From contig JASUSA010000014.1 in the NCBI GenBank assembly GCA_030446305.1, positions 1-55,332 of the forward strand: a stretch of DNA of 55,332 nucleotides, read 5' to 3'. The stretch comes from Clostridiales bacterium (GTDB lineage: Bacteria; Bacillota; Clostridia; Peptostreptococcales; Acidaminobacteraceae). Positions within the stretch are counted from its first letter, which is position 1. Each line of letters begins with the position of its first letter. The position numbers were made by a program, and so were the translations under genes. Shown here one piece after another: positions 1 through 8,858 of this stretch. Below the pieces are notes generated by a model, which saw only the letters and a list, made by a program, of their open reading frames with translations, was not told the DNA's origin and searched no databases.

Positions 1-126
1 CCTCGATGTAGTTTTCTATGAGGTATTATTATATCATTATAATCTTCGGGACAAAATCACGTGTGATTACTTAAGACATTATCATATGTGAATCAGAGAT
101 TAAAGATAAAAAACGATAAAAAAGGG

Positions 127-154
127 TTGACAATTTGCTGTGATTCGTTAAAAT
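127..154 (+). promoter_or_regulatory. Sigma-A promoter of the trp operon
   Basis: A perfect -35 TTGACA (127-132) and a -10 TAAAAT (149-154) are 16 bp apart on an AT-rich background. Transcription would begin near 161 and run through the T-box leader into trpE. No Trp repressor operator is evident, which fits control by the leader RNA. Confidence 0.8.
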
Positions 155-180
155 AGGTTTAATAACAAAATACAAAGCGT

Positions 181-460
181 TGAGTAAGAGGAGTAGCATA
201 ACGGCAGTATTTCAGAGAGCCAATGGTCGGTGTGAATTGGTATGCGGATGTGATGTGAATGGACTTATGAGTGCAATCTGAAGTTTAGTAGGTGCGACGG
301 GAGCTCCCGTTATAGAGCGTAGAAGTTGTTAGACTTCGGTAATGATTGAGATTGGCTAATATCTCACGCCTTAGGGTGTGAGATATTTTTAATTTCACAC
401 TAAATGGTGGCATAAACGAGAAACCTCGTCCTTTTAGATAGGACGGGGTTTATTTTTTTG
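181..460 (+). promoter_or_regulatory. Tryptophan-responsive T-box riboswitch leader
   Basis: This untranslated leader has T-box anatomy. Stem I includes an AGAGAG segment and the distal-loop-like GGTCGGTGTGAA stretch near 214-238. The specifier loop reads GAA-TGG-A with the codon TGG at 260-262, which selects tRNA-Trp. A T-box core (about 403-420) contains TGGC at 408-411, able to pair with the GCCA end expected of uncharged tRNA-Trp. ACGAG (416-420) can pair with CTCGT (425-429) to form the antiterminator, mutually exclusive with the terminator at 421-459. A strong 12-bp hairpin at 359-386 occupies the place of stem III. Uncharged tRNA-Trp should allow read-through into trpE. The assignment rests on motifs and pairing done by eye; the agreement of specifier, acceptor match and downstream genes makes it secure. 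Confidence 0.92.
421..459 (+). terminator. T-box leader terminator of the trp operon
   Basis: An 11-bp stem (421-431 with 441-451, one G-T pair) is followed by ATTTTTTT. Its 5' arm overlaps the antiterminator partner at 425-429, so the two structures compete, as in T-box attenuation. Confidence 0.9.
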
Positions 461-479
461 AATGAAACGGGGAGAGCTG

Positions 480-1844
480 ATGATGGAAATAAAGATGGGC
501 ATTGATAAAAAAGAACATGAAATCATTTTTTCAGATGCATTTTTTAATGCGATGCAAGCACTGGGCGTTCATATAACCTTTAGAATGGATCGATTTAGCG
601 AACTGGAAACATCACCCTATACTTATTTTTCACTAAATGCAACGGTGATTCAAGATGCTTCACTGGATGCAATTGAATCGATGATTGCAGAAAGGCAATC
701 TGACAATACATGCAGTATACCGCATCCGAATGTCGTCGGCATGATTGCCTATGAACAAGCTGCTGAATTTCTGCCTATTGAACTGGACAGTACAGCGGAA
801 AAGGGTGTCTGTATTTTCCCCAATATCCTCTTGGCAGTACACCAAACATTGCCGGAAGCTTATCTGATGGGATTAACGAAGACGCAGTCAGCAGAAACAA
901 TCAAAATGTACGAAGGTAAAGTGAGATCAGCTATTGCGCTTTCAACGCCGATGGCGGTACAGGAAAAAGAAGGTGCTGCTTTTACGGGATACCAGCTCCA
1001 CGAACACGTGACGCAAAACAAGGATGATGCAGCATACGGACATATGCTGACAAGCACCATTCACATGATCGAAGAAGGAGAGATTTTTCAGGCAGTTTTA
1101 TCAAGACGCTATGATTTTTCATTTGATAATTCACCCTATACTTTTTACAGAACGGCGATGTCGCGCTATGGGATGCCCTATAATTGTTTTATTCAACCGA
1201 CAAAGGCGCAGGCATTTGCGATTACATCACCTGAAATGCTCGTAGCCTACGACCATGAAATTGTGAGGACACGGCCAATAGCCGGAACGCGCCCCATTAA
1301 AAATGACGGCAAAGATGATATAAGGCGCAGTGAATTGGTTCAAGATGAAAAAGAAAATGCTGAGCACCTGATGCTGGTCGACCTCGGACGAAATGATCTG
1401 GCGAAAGTTTCAGCACCGGGAACAGTCAAACTCAATTTTTATAAAGAAGTAAAGCCCTATCACAAAGTTTACCACATGGTGTCGGAAGTCGTTGGCAAAC
1501 GTGATTTTAAGAAAGTGTTTGATCCCATCAGAGCAACGTTCCCAGCCGGTACTGTAAGCGGCGCGCCGAAAATCAGGGCAATGGAGATCATTAAATCATT
1601 GGAGAATGAACCTCGAAAAGCCTATGCGGGTGCCACCTACGTCATCGACGAAAGCGGCCGTTTTACCAGCTGTATCAATATTAGGTGTGCCACATTTGAA
1701 AACGGTGTTGCTCAGATACAAGTTGGGAGCGGCATTGTCTATGACTCGATCGTCGAATCAGAGCGAAAAGAGCTTTTAAATAAAATCAGAGGTCATTTGG
1801 AAACCATGGAAAGGATGGGAAACGGACATGTATTTGCTCATTGA
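480..1844 (+). CDS. trpE: Anthranilate synthase component I (TrpE)
   Basis: TrpE converts chorismate to anthranilate using ammonia from the TrpG partner, the first committed step of tryptophan synthesis. The C-terminal chorismate-binding domain is clear: TRPIAGTRP, then DEKENAEHLMLVDLGRND, FPAGTVSGAPK and a GSGIVYDS stretch. Near residue 41 an ELETS stretch sits where TrpE proteins carry the LLES tryptophan-binding element, so feedback inhibition is plausible but the site is altered. At about 455 residues it is shorter than many TrpE proteins (about 500). I place the start at 480 (or 483) because GGGGAG at 469-474 is correctly spaced; an upstream in-frame ATG at 462 abuts the terminator T-run and has no ribosome binding site. 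The gene overlaps trpGD by 17 nt, so the subunits are probably translationally coupled. Expression is set by the upstream T-box. Confidence 0.95.
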   Translation: MMEIKMGIDKKEHEIIFSDAFFNAMQALGVHITFRMDRFSELETSPYTYFSLNATVIQDASLDAIESMIAERQSDNTCSIPHPNVVGMIAYEQAAEFLPIELDSTAEKGVCIFPNILLAVHQTLPEAYLMGLTKTQSAETIKMYEGKVRSAIALSTPMAVQEKEGAAFTGYQLHEHVTQNKDDAAYGHMLTSTIHMIEEGEIFQAVLSRRYDFSFDNSPYTFYRTAMSRYGMPYNCFIQPTKAQAFAITSPEMLVAYDHEIVRTRPIAGTRPIKNDGKDDIRRSELVQDEKENAEHLMLVDLGRNDLAKVSAPGTVKLNFYKEVKPYHKVYHMVSEVVGKRDFKKVFDPIRATFPAGTVSGAPKIRAMEIIKSLENEPRKAYAGATYVIDESGRFTSCINIRCATFENGVAQIQVGSGIVYDSIVESERKELLNKIRGHLETMERMGNGHVFAH

Positions 1845-3429
1845 TAATTACGATTCATTTACCTATAACTTATCAGATATGCTAAGACGGCTGAAATGTG
1901 AAGTCGAAATTCGTTATAACGATCAAGTGGATGTCGAAGATATCGAGGCGGAAAATTATGAAGCCATTATCATTTCACCGGGGCCTTCACATCCGAAGAA
2001 CGCCGGCAATATTATAAAAATTATCCAAAACTTTTACAACAAAATGCCGATCTTGGGAATTTGTCTCGGCCATCAGGCCATAGGCGCAGCCATGGCAATG
2101 GAAGTTAACCGCTGTCCCAAAATTATGCATGGCAAAGTGGATCGCATTCAACATACGGACGACCAGATTTTCGAAGGTATTCCGGACGCTTTTGAAGCAG
2201 TTCGCTATCATTCACTGGTGATTGATCACAATGCATCAAGTGATGTGCTAAAGCCTATTGCACATGCGTCAAGTGACAGTGAGATTATGGCAATCAGACA
2301 TATCGATTATCCTGTTTACGGTTTTCAATTTCATCCGGAATCTTATGAAACAAAAGTGGGGGAACAATTAATGACAAATTTTATCAAGATCACGGAACGT
2401 CATAACAGCGAAAAACACATAGATGCGTCTTCACATCTCAAGGCGATGTCCGAGGCGACCTTGCTTGCAGATGATGTGCTCAACTTTAGAATGCCAAAGG
2501 CAACGATCATCAAGTATTTGGAGACGATGAGAGACCGTGGTGAAACGACGGCTGAAATTGCTGGGTTTGCAAAGGCAATGAAAGCAAATGCGCTAAAGCT
2601 TTCCGGCCATTATCAACAGATTGGCGATACATGCGGCACAGGCGGCGATTGCCTTCATACTTACAATATCAGCACAGGCTGTGCCTTCGTACTGGCAGCA
2701 GCGGGCATTCCAATCGCCAAACACGGCAATCGGTCTGTTTCAAGTCTATGCGGCAGTGCCGATGTTCTTGAAGCGTTGGGTGCCAATATTGCGTTAACGC
2801 CTAATCAGGCAAATGATGTTTTAAGTGACGCCGGCATTGTCTTTCTGTTTGCACAAAAATTTCATCCTAAAATGAAAGATATTATGCCAATAAGAAAGGC
2901 AATTACTGGACCAACGGTTTTTAATATCGTTGGACCGCTTTCAAATCCTGCGCCTTTGACCCATCAAGTGATTGGCGTATACCGCGAAGACCTTATGGCG
3001 CCAATGCTGGAATCCATGAAAGACTTGGGTGTCAATGGCTGTGCAACGATCCACGGCTATGGCGGCATGGATGAATTATCCTTGGCGGGCGAGAACAAAG
3101 TTATGATTTATCGAGACGGTAAAATTCAGAAGATGATGCTTGATCCCAAACTGTATGGGTTTCCGGTTATAGACAATGAAGCCATTCGTGGCGGCGATGC
3201 CAAACACAATGCGGCAGCACTGAAAGCAGCCTTTCAAGGTCAGCATGATGCACTTGAAGTAGTGATCGCATTAAATGCCGGATTTGCACTCTATGTTTTT
3301 GAAAATGTTGAAACGCTGGAAGCGGGTTTTGAAAAAGCATTAAACCTCATTCATACAGGTGCGGCGCTCAGTACGATGAATCGCTACATCACAGCATCTC
3401 AGGCGGTGGCGCATGAATATCCTCAATAA
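1828..3429 (+). CDS. trpGD: Fused anthranilate synthase amidotransferase / anthranilate phosphoribosyltransferase (TrpG-TrpD)
   Basis: One 533-residue polypeptide carries two enzymes. Residues 1 to about 190 are a class I glutamine amidotransferase (TrpG), with the nucleophile Cys79 in GICLGHQ and the His169/Glu171 pair in FHPES; it supplies ammonia to TrpE. Residues from about 205 to the end are anthranilate phosphoribosyltransferase (TrpD), which joins anthranilate to PRPP; seen are GTGGD at 270-274, KHGNRSVSS, GSADVLEALG and GPLSNPA. The short linker around 195-205 has no stop or frameshift. The gene overlaps trpE and trpCF by 17 nt at each end, so it is read within one tightly coupled operon. 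A TrpG-TrpD fusion is standard in enterics; separate genes are the more familiar arrangement in Firmicutes. Confidence 0.95.
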   Translation: MYLLIDNYDSFTYNLSDMLRRLKCEVEIRYNDQVDVEDIEAENYEAIIISPGPSHPKNAGNIIKIIQNFYNKMPILGICLGHQAIGAAMAMEVNRCPKIMHGKVDRIQHTDDQIFEGIPDAFEAVRYHSLVIDHNASSDVLKPIAHASSDSEIMAIRHIDYPVYGFQFHPESYETKVGEQLMTNFIKITERHNSEKHIDASSHLKAMSEATLLADDVLNFRMPKATIIKYLETMRDRGETTAEIAGFAKAMKANALKLSGHYQQIGDTCGTGGDCLHTYNISTGCAFVLAAAGIPIAKHGNRSVSSLCGSADVLEALGANIALTPNQANDVLSDAGIVFLFAQKFHPKMKDIMPIRKAITGPTVFNIVGPLSNPAPLTHQVIGVYREDLMAPMLESMKDLGVNGCATIHGYGGMDELSLAGENKVMIYRDGKIQKMMLDPKLYGFPVIDNEAIRGGDAKHNAAALKAAFQGQHDALEVVIALNAGFALYVFENVETLEAGFEKALNLIHTGAALSTMNRYITASQAVAHEYPQ

Positions 3430-4756
3430 GATTTATGAATACAAGCGCATTGCTTATCCCATTGAAAGACCCTCGTTAAAGGCAAAACTTCTGGCAAATG
3501 ATGGGCCGCATATTATCGGCGAAATAAAGAGAGGGTCGCCTTCTAAAGGTCTTTTTGCACCGGATCTCGATATTGAAGCGACGGTGGCTCGGTACGAAGC
3601 GGCGGCAGTAACAGGTTATTCCGTTTTGACAGACAAACGCTTTTTTTATGGTGGTTTTGAAGATCTTCATACGGTATCCGGCCTGACATCAAAGCCAATA
3701 CTGTGCAAGGATTTTATTGTTTCCCCGGATCAAATCGCCAAAGCATTTGCAGGTGGCGCCAAAGTCATTTTGTTGATTGCACGCATGCTTGACGCATCGG
3801 TAATGGAAGCGCTGATTGGTTTTGCACATATGCTGAACATGGAAGTGCTTATGGAAATTCACGACGCAAGTGAGTTTGCAAAGATTGAATCATTGGCCTT
3901 TGACATTCTGGGCATTAACAATCGTGACCTTGAAACTTTTGAAACGGATATCAATCACAGCTTGAAAGTCTATGACCAGCTTCAATTGGCCAATAAACCT
4001 TTTCCTGTAATCAGTGAAAGCGGGTTTAAGCATTATGAGGCCGTCCTAAACGTAACATCACATGGCTTCAACGGTGTACTGATTGGTGAAGGGATGGTCA
4101 AGGACTTAATTCGACCAAAGATGTCCGTAAAAATTTGCGGGATCAGAGAGCGTGAACACCTGGAAGCGGCATTCCGTGCAGGTGCATCTCATGTGGGATT
4201 CGTACTGGCTGAAAGCAAGCGGAAAATTGACACTGAAACTTGCCGTCAACTGTGCGCGGCCGTACGATCAGACTATGCGCCAATGAAAAGTGTGGTTGTG
4301 CTGAAAGATGTGTGTGCTTCAGAATTAAACGCGCTGCATCCGATGGTTAAACCGGATTATATTCAAATACACGGCAGTTACAAAGAGGATGTGCCCTTGG
4401 ATGACGCCATTAAATGCATACGGGCGATCTCGGTGGGAGTCGATCAGGAAGTGAAGATGGCTTCCGACACTTTATTGCAGCGTGCTGATATTGTTTTATT
4501 GGATGCGGCGGTTCCGGGAAGTGGCGAATGTTTTAACTGGGAAGGGATTAAACACATGCGACAGGTCGTACAGAAACCGCTTTGGATAGCCGGTGGGCTA
4601 TCAGAAACCAATGTCGGTATGCTCTTGTCAAAACATTCAATTGATGGTGTTGACGTCAGCTCAGGTGTTGAAACGCAAGGTATTAAAGATACGCAAAAAA
4701 TTAAAGGATTCGTTGAAGAAGTGAGGAGAATAGAACATGATATCGAAATACGGTGA
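3413..4756 (+). CDS. trpCF: Fused indole-3-glycerol-phosphate synthase / phosphoribosylanthranilate isomerase (TrpC-TrpF)
   Basis: Two consecutive TIM barrels share one 447-residue chain. Residues 1 to about 236 are IGP synthase (TrpC): [42 protein letters not shown] and VISESGF are all present. From Met237 onward comes phosphoribosylanthranilate isomerase (TrpF): [27 protein letters not shown] and a [11 protein letters not shown] stretch. TrpF isomerises phosphoribosylanthranilate to CdRP, and TrpC closes the ring to indole-glycerol phosphate, so the order of domains is the reverse of the order of reactions. The same C-then-F fusion is found in enteric bacteria. The ATG at 3413 lies inside the 3' end of trpGD (17-nt overlap), and the 3' end overlaps trpB by 20 nt. 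Expression should follow the T-box leader. Confidence 0.95.
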   Translation: MNILNKIYEYKRIAYPIERPSLKAKLLANDGPHIIGEIKRGSPSKGLFAPDLDIEATVARYEAAAVTGYSVLTDKRFFYGGFEDLHTVSGLTSKPILCKDFIVSPDQIAKAFAGGAKVILLIARMLDASVMEALIGFAHMLNMEVLMEIHDASEFAKIESLAFDILGINNRDLETFETDINHSLKVYDQLQLANKPFPVISESGFKHYEAVLNVTSHGFNGVLIGEGMVKDLIRPKMSVKICGIREREHLEAAFRAGASHVGFVLAESKRKIDTETCRQLCAAVRSDYAPMKSVVVLKDVCASELNALHPMVKPDYIQIHGSYKEDVPLDDAIKCIRAISVGVDQEVKMASDTLLQRADIVLLDAAVPGSGECFNWEGIKHMRQVVQKPLWIAGGLSETNVGMLLSKHSIDGVDVSSGVETQGIKDTQKIKGFVEEVRRIEHDIEIR

Positions 4757-5924
4757 TTACGGCGGACAGTATATCTCTGAAATATTAATGGAACCCGTGC
4801 AGGAACTGGAACGCGCCTTTGAAGCAGCAGTAACGGACCCGGCATTCCACGAGACGCTGAAAGGCTATTTAAAGGATTATGTCGGTCGAGAAAATCCGCT
4901 GACATTTGCTGAAAACATGACACAGTCACTTGGCGGCGCGAAGATTTACTTAAAACGCGAAGATCTAAACCATACGGGTGCTCATAAAATCAACAACGCA
5001 CTTGGACAGGCACTGATTGCGAAACGCATGGGCAAACCAAATGTCATTGCGGAAACGGGGGCAGGTCAGCATGGTGTAGCAACGGCAACTGCCTGTGCGC
5101 TCTTAGGGCTCAACTGTAAAATCTTTATGGGTGCCGAAGACATGGCGCGTCAAAAACTCAATGTTTTTCGAATGGAGCTTTTAGGTTCAGAGGTCGTCTG
5201 TGTGGAATCCGGCAGCAAAGTGCTGAAAGATGCCACCAATGAAGCGCTCAAATACTGGGCAGCACATATCGATGATACGCATTACATCATCGGTTCTGCC
5301 ATTGGCCCGGCGCCGTATCCTGAAATCGTTAAATATTTTCAAAGCGTTATTGGAGAAGAGACAAAGGAACAGCATATGGCCAAAGAAGGTCGGCTGCCGG
5401 ATGCAATTATCGCCTGCGTCGGCGGCGGCAGTAACGCCATTGGCATGTATGCGCCTTTTATAGAATTGCCAGAGGTTAAGCTCTATGGTGTTGAGGCCGC
5501 CGGCATGGGACTCAATACGCCGGAACATGCGGCATCTATCAGCGGCGGGCGCATTGGCGTTTTGCATGGCACAAAGACGTATTTACTTCAAGACGATGAT
5601 GGACAGGTGAAAGAAGCTTATTCAATATCTGCCGGACTCGATTACCCTGGGATCGGACCGGAACACAGTTATCTGCACGATACAGGGCGCGTTACGTATG
5701 TGCCGGCAACAGATGATGAAGCAGTGACTGCACTTCAATTTATGGCGAAGACCGAGGGCATTATTCCGGCACTGGAAAGCGCACACGCGGTTGCATATGC
5801 AATGAAGCTGGCACCGATGATGGGTAAAGATGAAACCTTGGTGATCTGCCTTTCGGGCAGAGGTGACAAGGATGTTGAAAGTATTCAGAGGAGGCTAAGC
5901 CATGACCATACAGACAGTATTTGA
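4737..5924 (+). CDS. trpB: Tryptophan synthase beta subunit (TrpB)
   Basis: This 395-residue PLP enzyme condenses indole with L-serine to make tryptophan in complex with TrpA. The PLP lysine is Lys84 in [13 protein letters not shown], the phosphate-binding loop is [10 protein letters not shown], and the EAGAGQHG-type loop appears as [13 protein letters not shown]. The short N-terminus ([17 protein letters not shown]) is that of the standard TrpB1 type that partners TrpA, rather than the longer TrpB2 type. Length is normal. The start ATG lies inside the trpCF 3' end, preceded by GTGAGGAGA. The 3' end overlaps trpA by 23 nt, which suits co-translational assembly of the alpha-beta complex. Confidence 0.97.
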   Translation: MISKYGDYGGQYISEILMEPVQELERAFEAAVTDPAFHETLKGYLKDYVGRENPLTFAENMTQSLGGAKIYLKREDLNHTGAHKINNALGQALIAKRMGKPNVIAETGAGQHGVATATACALLGLNCKIFMGAEDMARQKLNVFRMELLGSEVVCVESGSKVLKDATNEALKYWAAHIDDTHYIIGSAIGPAPYPEIVKYFQSVIGEETKEQHMAKEGRLPDAIIACVGGGSNAIGMYAPFIELPEVKLYGVEAAGMGLNTPEHAASISGGRIGVLHGTKTYLLQDDDGQVKEAYSISAGLDYPGIGPEHSYLHDTGRVTYVPATDDEAVTALQFMAKTEGIIPALESAHAVAYAMKLAPMMGKDETLVICLSGRGDKDVESIQRRLSHDHTDSI

Positions 5925-6654
5925 AAAGCATCAAAATCCGTTAATCTCCTATTTAATGGTGGGCGATGGCGGTTATGATAAAAGTTTGGCGTATGCAAAG
6001 TTTCTGATCGACAGTGGTGTTGACATGCTGGAACTTGGCGTGCCATTTTCCGATCCGGTTGCCGATGGCGAAATTATATTAAAAGCGGGGCAGCGTGCGC
6101 TGAAAAGCGGTGCGGATATTGATATGGTATTTGAGATGGCCAAGGCACTTAACAGCGAGTATGAAGTACCACTTGTGATTATGAGTTACCTCAATCCCAT
6201 CTTCTGCTATGGTTACGACCGCTTTTTCAGTCAAATGGCTAAGCACGGAATCGAAGCCGTTATTATTCCCGATTTGCCATTTGAAGAACGCGGTGAGATT
6301 GAATCCTATCTTAAACAATATGACGTCAAACAGATTGCCATGGTGGCACTGAACACAGGCGAAGACCGTCTGAAGGCAATTGCTGAAAACAGCAGTGGCT
6401 TTGTCTATCTCGTTGCGGTAAAGGGCATTACCGGCACACAGCGGCCTATGATTGAAGCAGTTGGCGATGTTGCAAAGTCGATTAAGGCAGCCACTAAAAC
6501 GCCGGTTGTCGCAGGATTTGGCATCAAATCTTCTGAGGATATTGAAGCGTTTCATCGAATTGTCGACGGCATCGTTATTGCCAGTGAATTTATTCGCCTG
6601 AGAGAAGAAGGTGAACTCGACAGTATTCGAGCACTCATCAAAACCGGCAAATAG
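5902..6654 (+). CDS. trpA: Tryptophan synthase alpha subunit (TrpA)
   Basis: TrpA cleaves indole-3-glycerol phosphate to indole and glyceraldehyde-3-phosphate and channels indole to TrpB. The TIM-barrel sequence is 250 residues, slightly short of the usual 260-270. The catalytic pair is visible as Glu44 in [10 protein letters not shown] and Asp55 in ADGE, with the same 11-residue spacing as in E. coli (Glu49/Asp60). The usual ADGPIIQ loop reads ADGEIILKA here, a modest departure. The phosphate-binding region GFGIKSSED is present. AGGAGG lies at about 5888-5893, well placed for the ATG. It is the last gene of the operon; downstream are a tandem repeat and a large hairpin that may end transcription. 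Confidence 0.95.
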   Translation: MTIQTVFEKHQNPLISYLMVGDGGYDKSLAYAKFLIDSGVDMLELGVPFSDPVADGEIILKAGQRALKSGADIDMVFEMAKALNSEYEVPLVIMSYLNPIFCYGYDRFFSQMAKHGIEAVIIPDLPFEERGEIESYLKQYDVKQIAMVALNTGEDRLKAIAENSSGFVYLVAVKGITGTQRPMIEAVGDVAKSIKAATKTPVVAGFGIKSSEDIEAFHRIVDGIVIASEFIRLREEGELDSIRALIKTGK

Positions 6655-6758
6655 TACCTGTATGGTTCACTGACGGCAACGCTGCCAGTGTTGTGAAGGA
6701 TCAGCGAGTGCATAAGATGCCATTCCTCTAAATAGAATGAAAGTATAAAAAATAAATA

Positions 6759-6873
6759 GTGAAGCAATAAAAGTGCAACAATAAAAGTGCAACAATAAAA
6801 GTGCAACAATAAAAGTGCAGCAATAAAAGTGAGGCAAAAAATAGTGAAGCAATAAATAGTGCAACAAATAAAT
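6759..6873. repeat. Tandem 14-15 bp repeat array (about eight units)
   Basis: About eight head-to-tail copies of GTGCAACAATAAAA and close variants run from 6759 to 6873. Units 2-4 (6773-6814) are identical; outer units differ by a few bases or one extra base. The array lies between the stop codon of trpA and a long hairpin. It has no spacers, so it is a minisatellite and not a CRISPR array. Apparent minus-strand reading frames rich in Leu, Phe and Cys are artefacts of the repeat. Confidence 0.85.
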
Positions 6874-6977
6874 AAACCCCGGCAAAGCCATCGATTGATA
6901 TGCTTCTGAGCTGACAGTTAATAAGAAAATTGTCCAGCGAGAAGCACATTGTTCAAGATGGCCGACGGGGTTTATTT
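6870..6977. terminator. Large nested hairpin between convergent genes (probable bidirectional terminator)
   Basis: Four stems nest within 108 nt: a perfect 12-bp closing stem (6870-6881 with 6966-6977, AAATAAACCCCG), a 6-bp stem (6887-6892 with 6957-6962), a 7-bp stem (6901-6907 with 6940-6946), and an apical GCTG/CAGC plus ACA/TGT stem with one bulged base. The plus strand leaves the hairpin into a T-rich TTTATTTTTATT tract, and the minus strand leaves into TTTATTTATTT. It should end transcripts of trpA and of the converging amidotransferase gene, but it is far longer than a normal terminator. Confidence 0.65.
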
Positions 6978-7679
6978 TTATTGTGTCATGGCTGCCGCAA
7001 TAAAGTCGCGAATAAGCGGATGCGGTTTTTCACGTGTTGATCTGGATTGTGGGACAAAGAGTGTCGCGACGAAGTAATCGAGATGTTTCAGTTCCAGAAT
7101 TCTGATTTCACCGTCTTGATCTACACCCGAGAAAATGAGATCAGGGTGTTGAAGCTGATTGAGGATGCCGGGATTGATCCCAAAGTTGCAGTAATAGTTT
7201 TCATTGACATCTTTTGTCTGATAGGCATCGAAAGCTTTCGAATGCGCTTGAATACGAACCGCCATTGTCTTACCGGCCAAACTGCAGACGAGTTTACTGA
7301 TAAAGAGATGCGAAGAGGATTCTTCAGGATACTCCTCGTGGCTTGCATCCTTGATTGAAAGCATATTTCTGGCGATTTCAATGACTGCATGCTGAAAACC
7401 GGCACAGGTTCCAAGATGCGGTACATTGTTTTCACGTGCATACTGAATGGCATTCAGTGCGCCGTCCAAGCTTTTGAATGGACTGCCGGGGGCACTCCAA
7501 ATACCTTGATAGGGTTTTAGCACAGCACTGGGATTTGAAATCAGATCCGTCGTTTCAATCCAGTCGTAATCAATATTGACATTCATGAAATGGGACAGGT
7601 CTTCCATTGCCTGATTAATTGATGTGTGCGGTAAAAAATTTTCGTGATATTCGCCAATAATGGCTATTTTGATAGTCAT
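6978..7679 (-). CDS. CTP-synthase-like class I glutamine amidotransferase domain protein, triad incomplete
   Basis: This 233-residue protein resembles the isolated C-terminal amidotransferase domain of CTP synthase (PyrG). It keeps the nucleophile elbow with Cys92 in LGTCAGFQH, the oxyanion-type segment SAPGSPF, and a PyrG-like tail (STREKPHPLIRDFIAAA). The PyrG segment QFHPE, which holds the catalytic His and Glu, reads LFVPQ here, so both residues are replaced (Val209 and Gln211). No synthetase domain is present. I recall a family annotated as CTP synthase C-terminal region-related proteins, some with selenocysteine; no in-frame UGA is present here. Glutamine hydrolysis by the classical mechanism is doubtful, and the real reaction is unknown. 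AAAGGAGGTG lies just upstream of the ATG at 7679. The gene converges on the trp operon and diverges from the LysR gene. Confidence 0.8.
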   Translation of the reverse strand: MTIKIAIIGEYHENFLPHTSINQAMEDLSHFMNVNIDYDWIETTDLISNPSAVLKPYQGIWSAPGSPFKSLDGALNAIQYARENNVPHLGTCAGFQHAVIEIARNMLSIKDASHEEYPEESSSHLFISKLVCSLAGKTMAVRIQAHSKAFDAYQTKDVNENYYCNFGINPGILNQLQHPDLIFSGVDQDGEIRILELKHLDYFVATLFVPQSRSTREKPHPLIRDFIAAAMTQ

Positions 7680-7963
7680 ATAGCACCTCCTTTAATGCAA
7701 TTTGATAGTCTGAGTATACAGTGGAATAGAACATTTGTAAAATTAATATTAAACATATATAATATGAGTAAAAACTCATGGCAATTAATAAAACGCGTGC
7801 CAATGCATCAAATATAAGCAAATATATGATACAAAACTCAATGCATGATACAAAAGCCAATGCTTTATACAAGCATTAAACCTAACGCGCATGGCAATGC
7901 AAATTGCTGTGAACATGCATTCAAGGAAAGGCATAAACCACTGAAATGTCGGGAGGGCTAGTC
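7680..7963. promoter_or_regulatory. Divergent intergenic region with repeated ATGCAT-type motifs
   Basis: This AT-rich stretch separates the minus-strand amidotransferase gene from the plus-strand LysR gene and must hold both promoters. The motif (C)AATGCAT or ATGCATT recurs near 7803, 7841 and 7915, and GATACAAAA occurs twice around 7829-7858. LysR regulators commonly bind their own divergent promoters, so these are candidate operator elements. I see no convincing open reading frame here. Confidence 0.35.
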
Positions 7964-8839
7964 ATGACGACGACGCAAATTGAAGTTTTTGTTTGTGTAG
8001 CAAAAATGAAAAATTTTACGAGAGCTGGCGAGGCACTGGGAATGACGCAATCTGCCGTTAGCCATGCCATTTACAATTTGGAAGGTGATCTCAATGTCAG
8101 ATTATTTGAGCGCACGCGGAACGGCGTTACGCTGACGGCGATTGGCGAAGTTGTTTATGTGCGGATGCGCGCGATTCTCAATGAGATCAATATGATTTAC
8201 AGTGATGTAAGCCCCGTCAAAAATGTACCGGAAGGTATCCTTCGCGTGGGCATGCTGCCGAGCACAGCCGCCTCGCTGATGCCAAAAGTTATGAAGCTAT
8301 TTGCACAAGATTTGCCGCAAGTGACAATTGTATTATTTGAAGGATCGGATGATGAAGTTAAAAACTGGATCGAAAACGGCATTGTCGATGTTGGATTTGT
8401 AACACTGCCAAATGAGCATTACAATACGGTTTTTATTTTACAGGATGAATTGTGTGCGATTTTACCCGAAAGTCATCCGCTTGCCAATGCTAAACATATT
8501 GCTCTAAAAACGCTGCAGTCAGATTCGTTTATCATGTCAAAGGGTGGCTGTGAACCGCTGATTAGAGCCGCTATGACAAAAGAAAATACGGTGCTGCACA
8601 TACAGCACGAAGTGAATAACCTCTACACCATTATCGAAATGGTGAAGGAAGGTGTTGGCATTACACTGATGCCGAGTTTGGCATTTTTTAATTTAGCATC
8701 TGAGGGTTATTCTGTAAGCTCACTTAAGCCGCCCGTCTACCGACAGCTGGCACTGGCCTTTAAAGATGAAATGCGCGATCATGCTTTGCTGGCTCTATTT
8801 ATTCAAACGATAAAGCGCGTCGCATTGACATTTGAATGA
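7964..8839 (+). CDS. LysR-family transcriptional regulator
   Basis: The N-terminal winged helix-turn-helix is typical of LysR regulators: TQIEVFVCVAKMKNFTRAGE, TQSAVSHAIYNLE and LFERTRNGVTLTAIG fall within the first 65 residues. The rest (about residues 90-290) is a periplasmic-binding-protein-like effector domain. The length, 291 residues, is normal. I choose 7964 over an in-frame ATG at 7946 because GGGAGGG at 7951-7957 lies between them, with proper spacing to 7964 only. The gene lies 78 nt upstream of alanine racemase and in the same direction, with a separate promoter in the gap. It could control the racemase cluster, the divergent amidotransferase gene, or both; the effector is unknown. 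Confidence 0.9.
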   Translation: MTTTQIEVFVCVAKMKNFTRAGEALGMTQSAVSHAIYNLEGDLNVRLFERTRNGVTLTAIGEVVYVRMRAILNEINMIYSDVSPVKNVPEGILRVGMLPSTAASLMPKVMKLFAQDLPQVTIVLFEGSDDEVKNWIENGIVDVGFVTLPNEHYNTVFILQDELCAILPESHPLANAKHIALKTLQSDSFIMSKGGCEPLIRAAMTKENTVLHIQHEVNNLYTIIEMVKEGVGITLMPSLAFFNLASEGYSVSSLKPPVYRQLALAFKDEMRDHALLALFIQTIKRVALTFE

Positions 8840-8858
8840 AATTTTAAAGGATTTTAAA

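Noticed and set aside
1..126. Gene fragment at the left edge
   Set aside because: The AT-rich stretch has frequent stops in all frames and no motif; nothing can be supported.
161..460. Trp leader peptide (enteric-type attenuator)
   Set aside because: No short ORF with tandem Trp codons is present; the TGG here is a T-box specifier and the leader has T-box structure.
462..479. Earlier ATG start for trpE at 462
   Set aside because: It abuts the terminator T-run and lacks a ribosome binding site; GGGGAG is placed for 480/483.
4444..4929. 161-codon minus-strand frame under trpCF/trpB
   Set aside because: It overlaps two firmly identified plus-strand genes and has no recognisable motif.
6759..6873. 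CRISPR array
   Set aside because: Units are contiguous 14-15 bp copies with no spacers and no cas genes.
6978..7679. Selenocysteine in the amidotransferase
   Set aside because: The nucleophile position is an ordinary Cys codon and the frame has no internal TGA.
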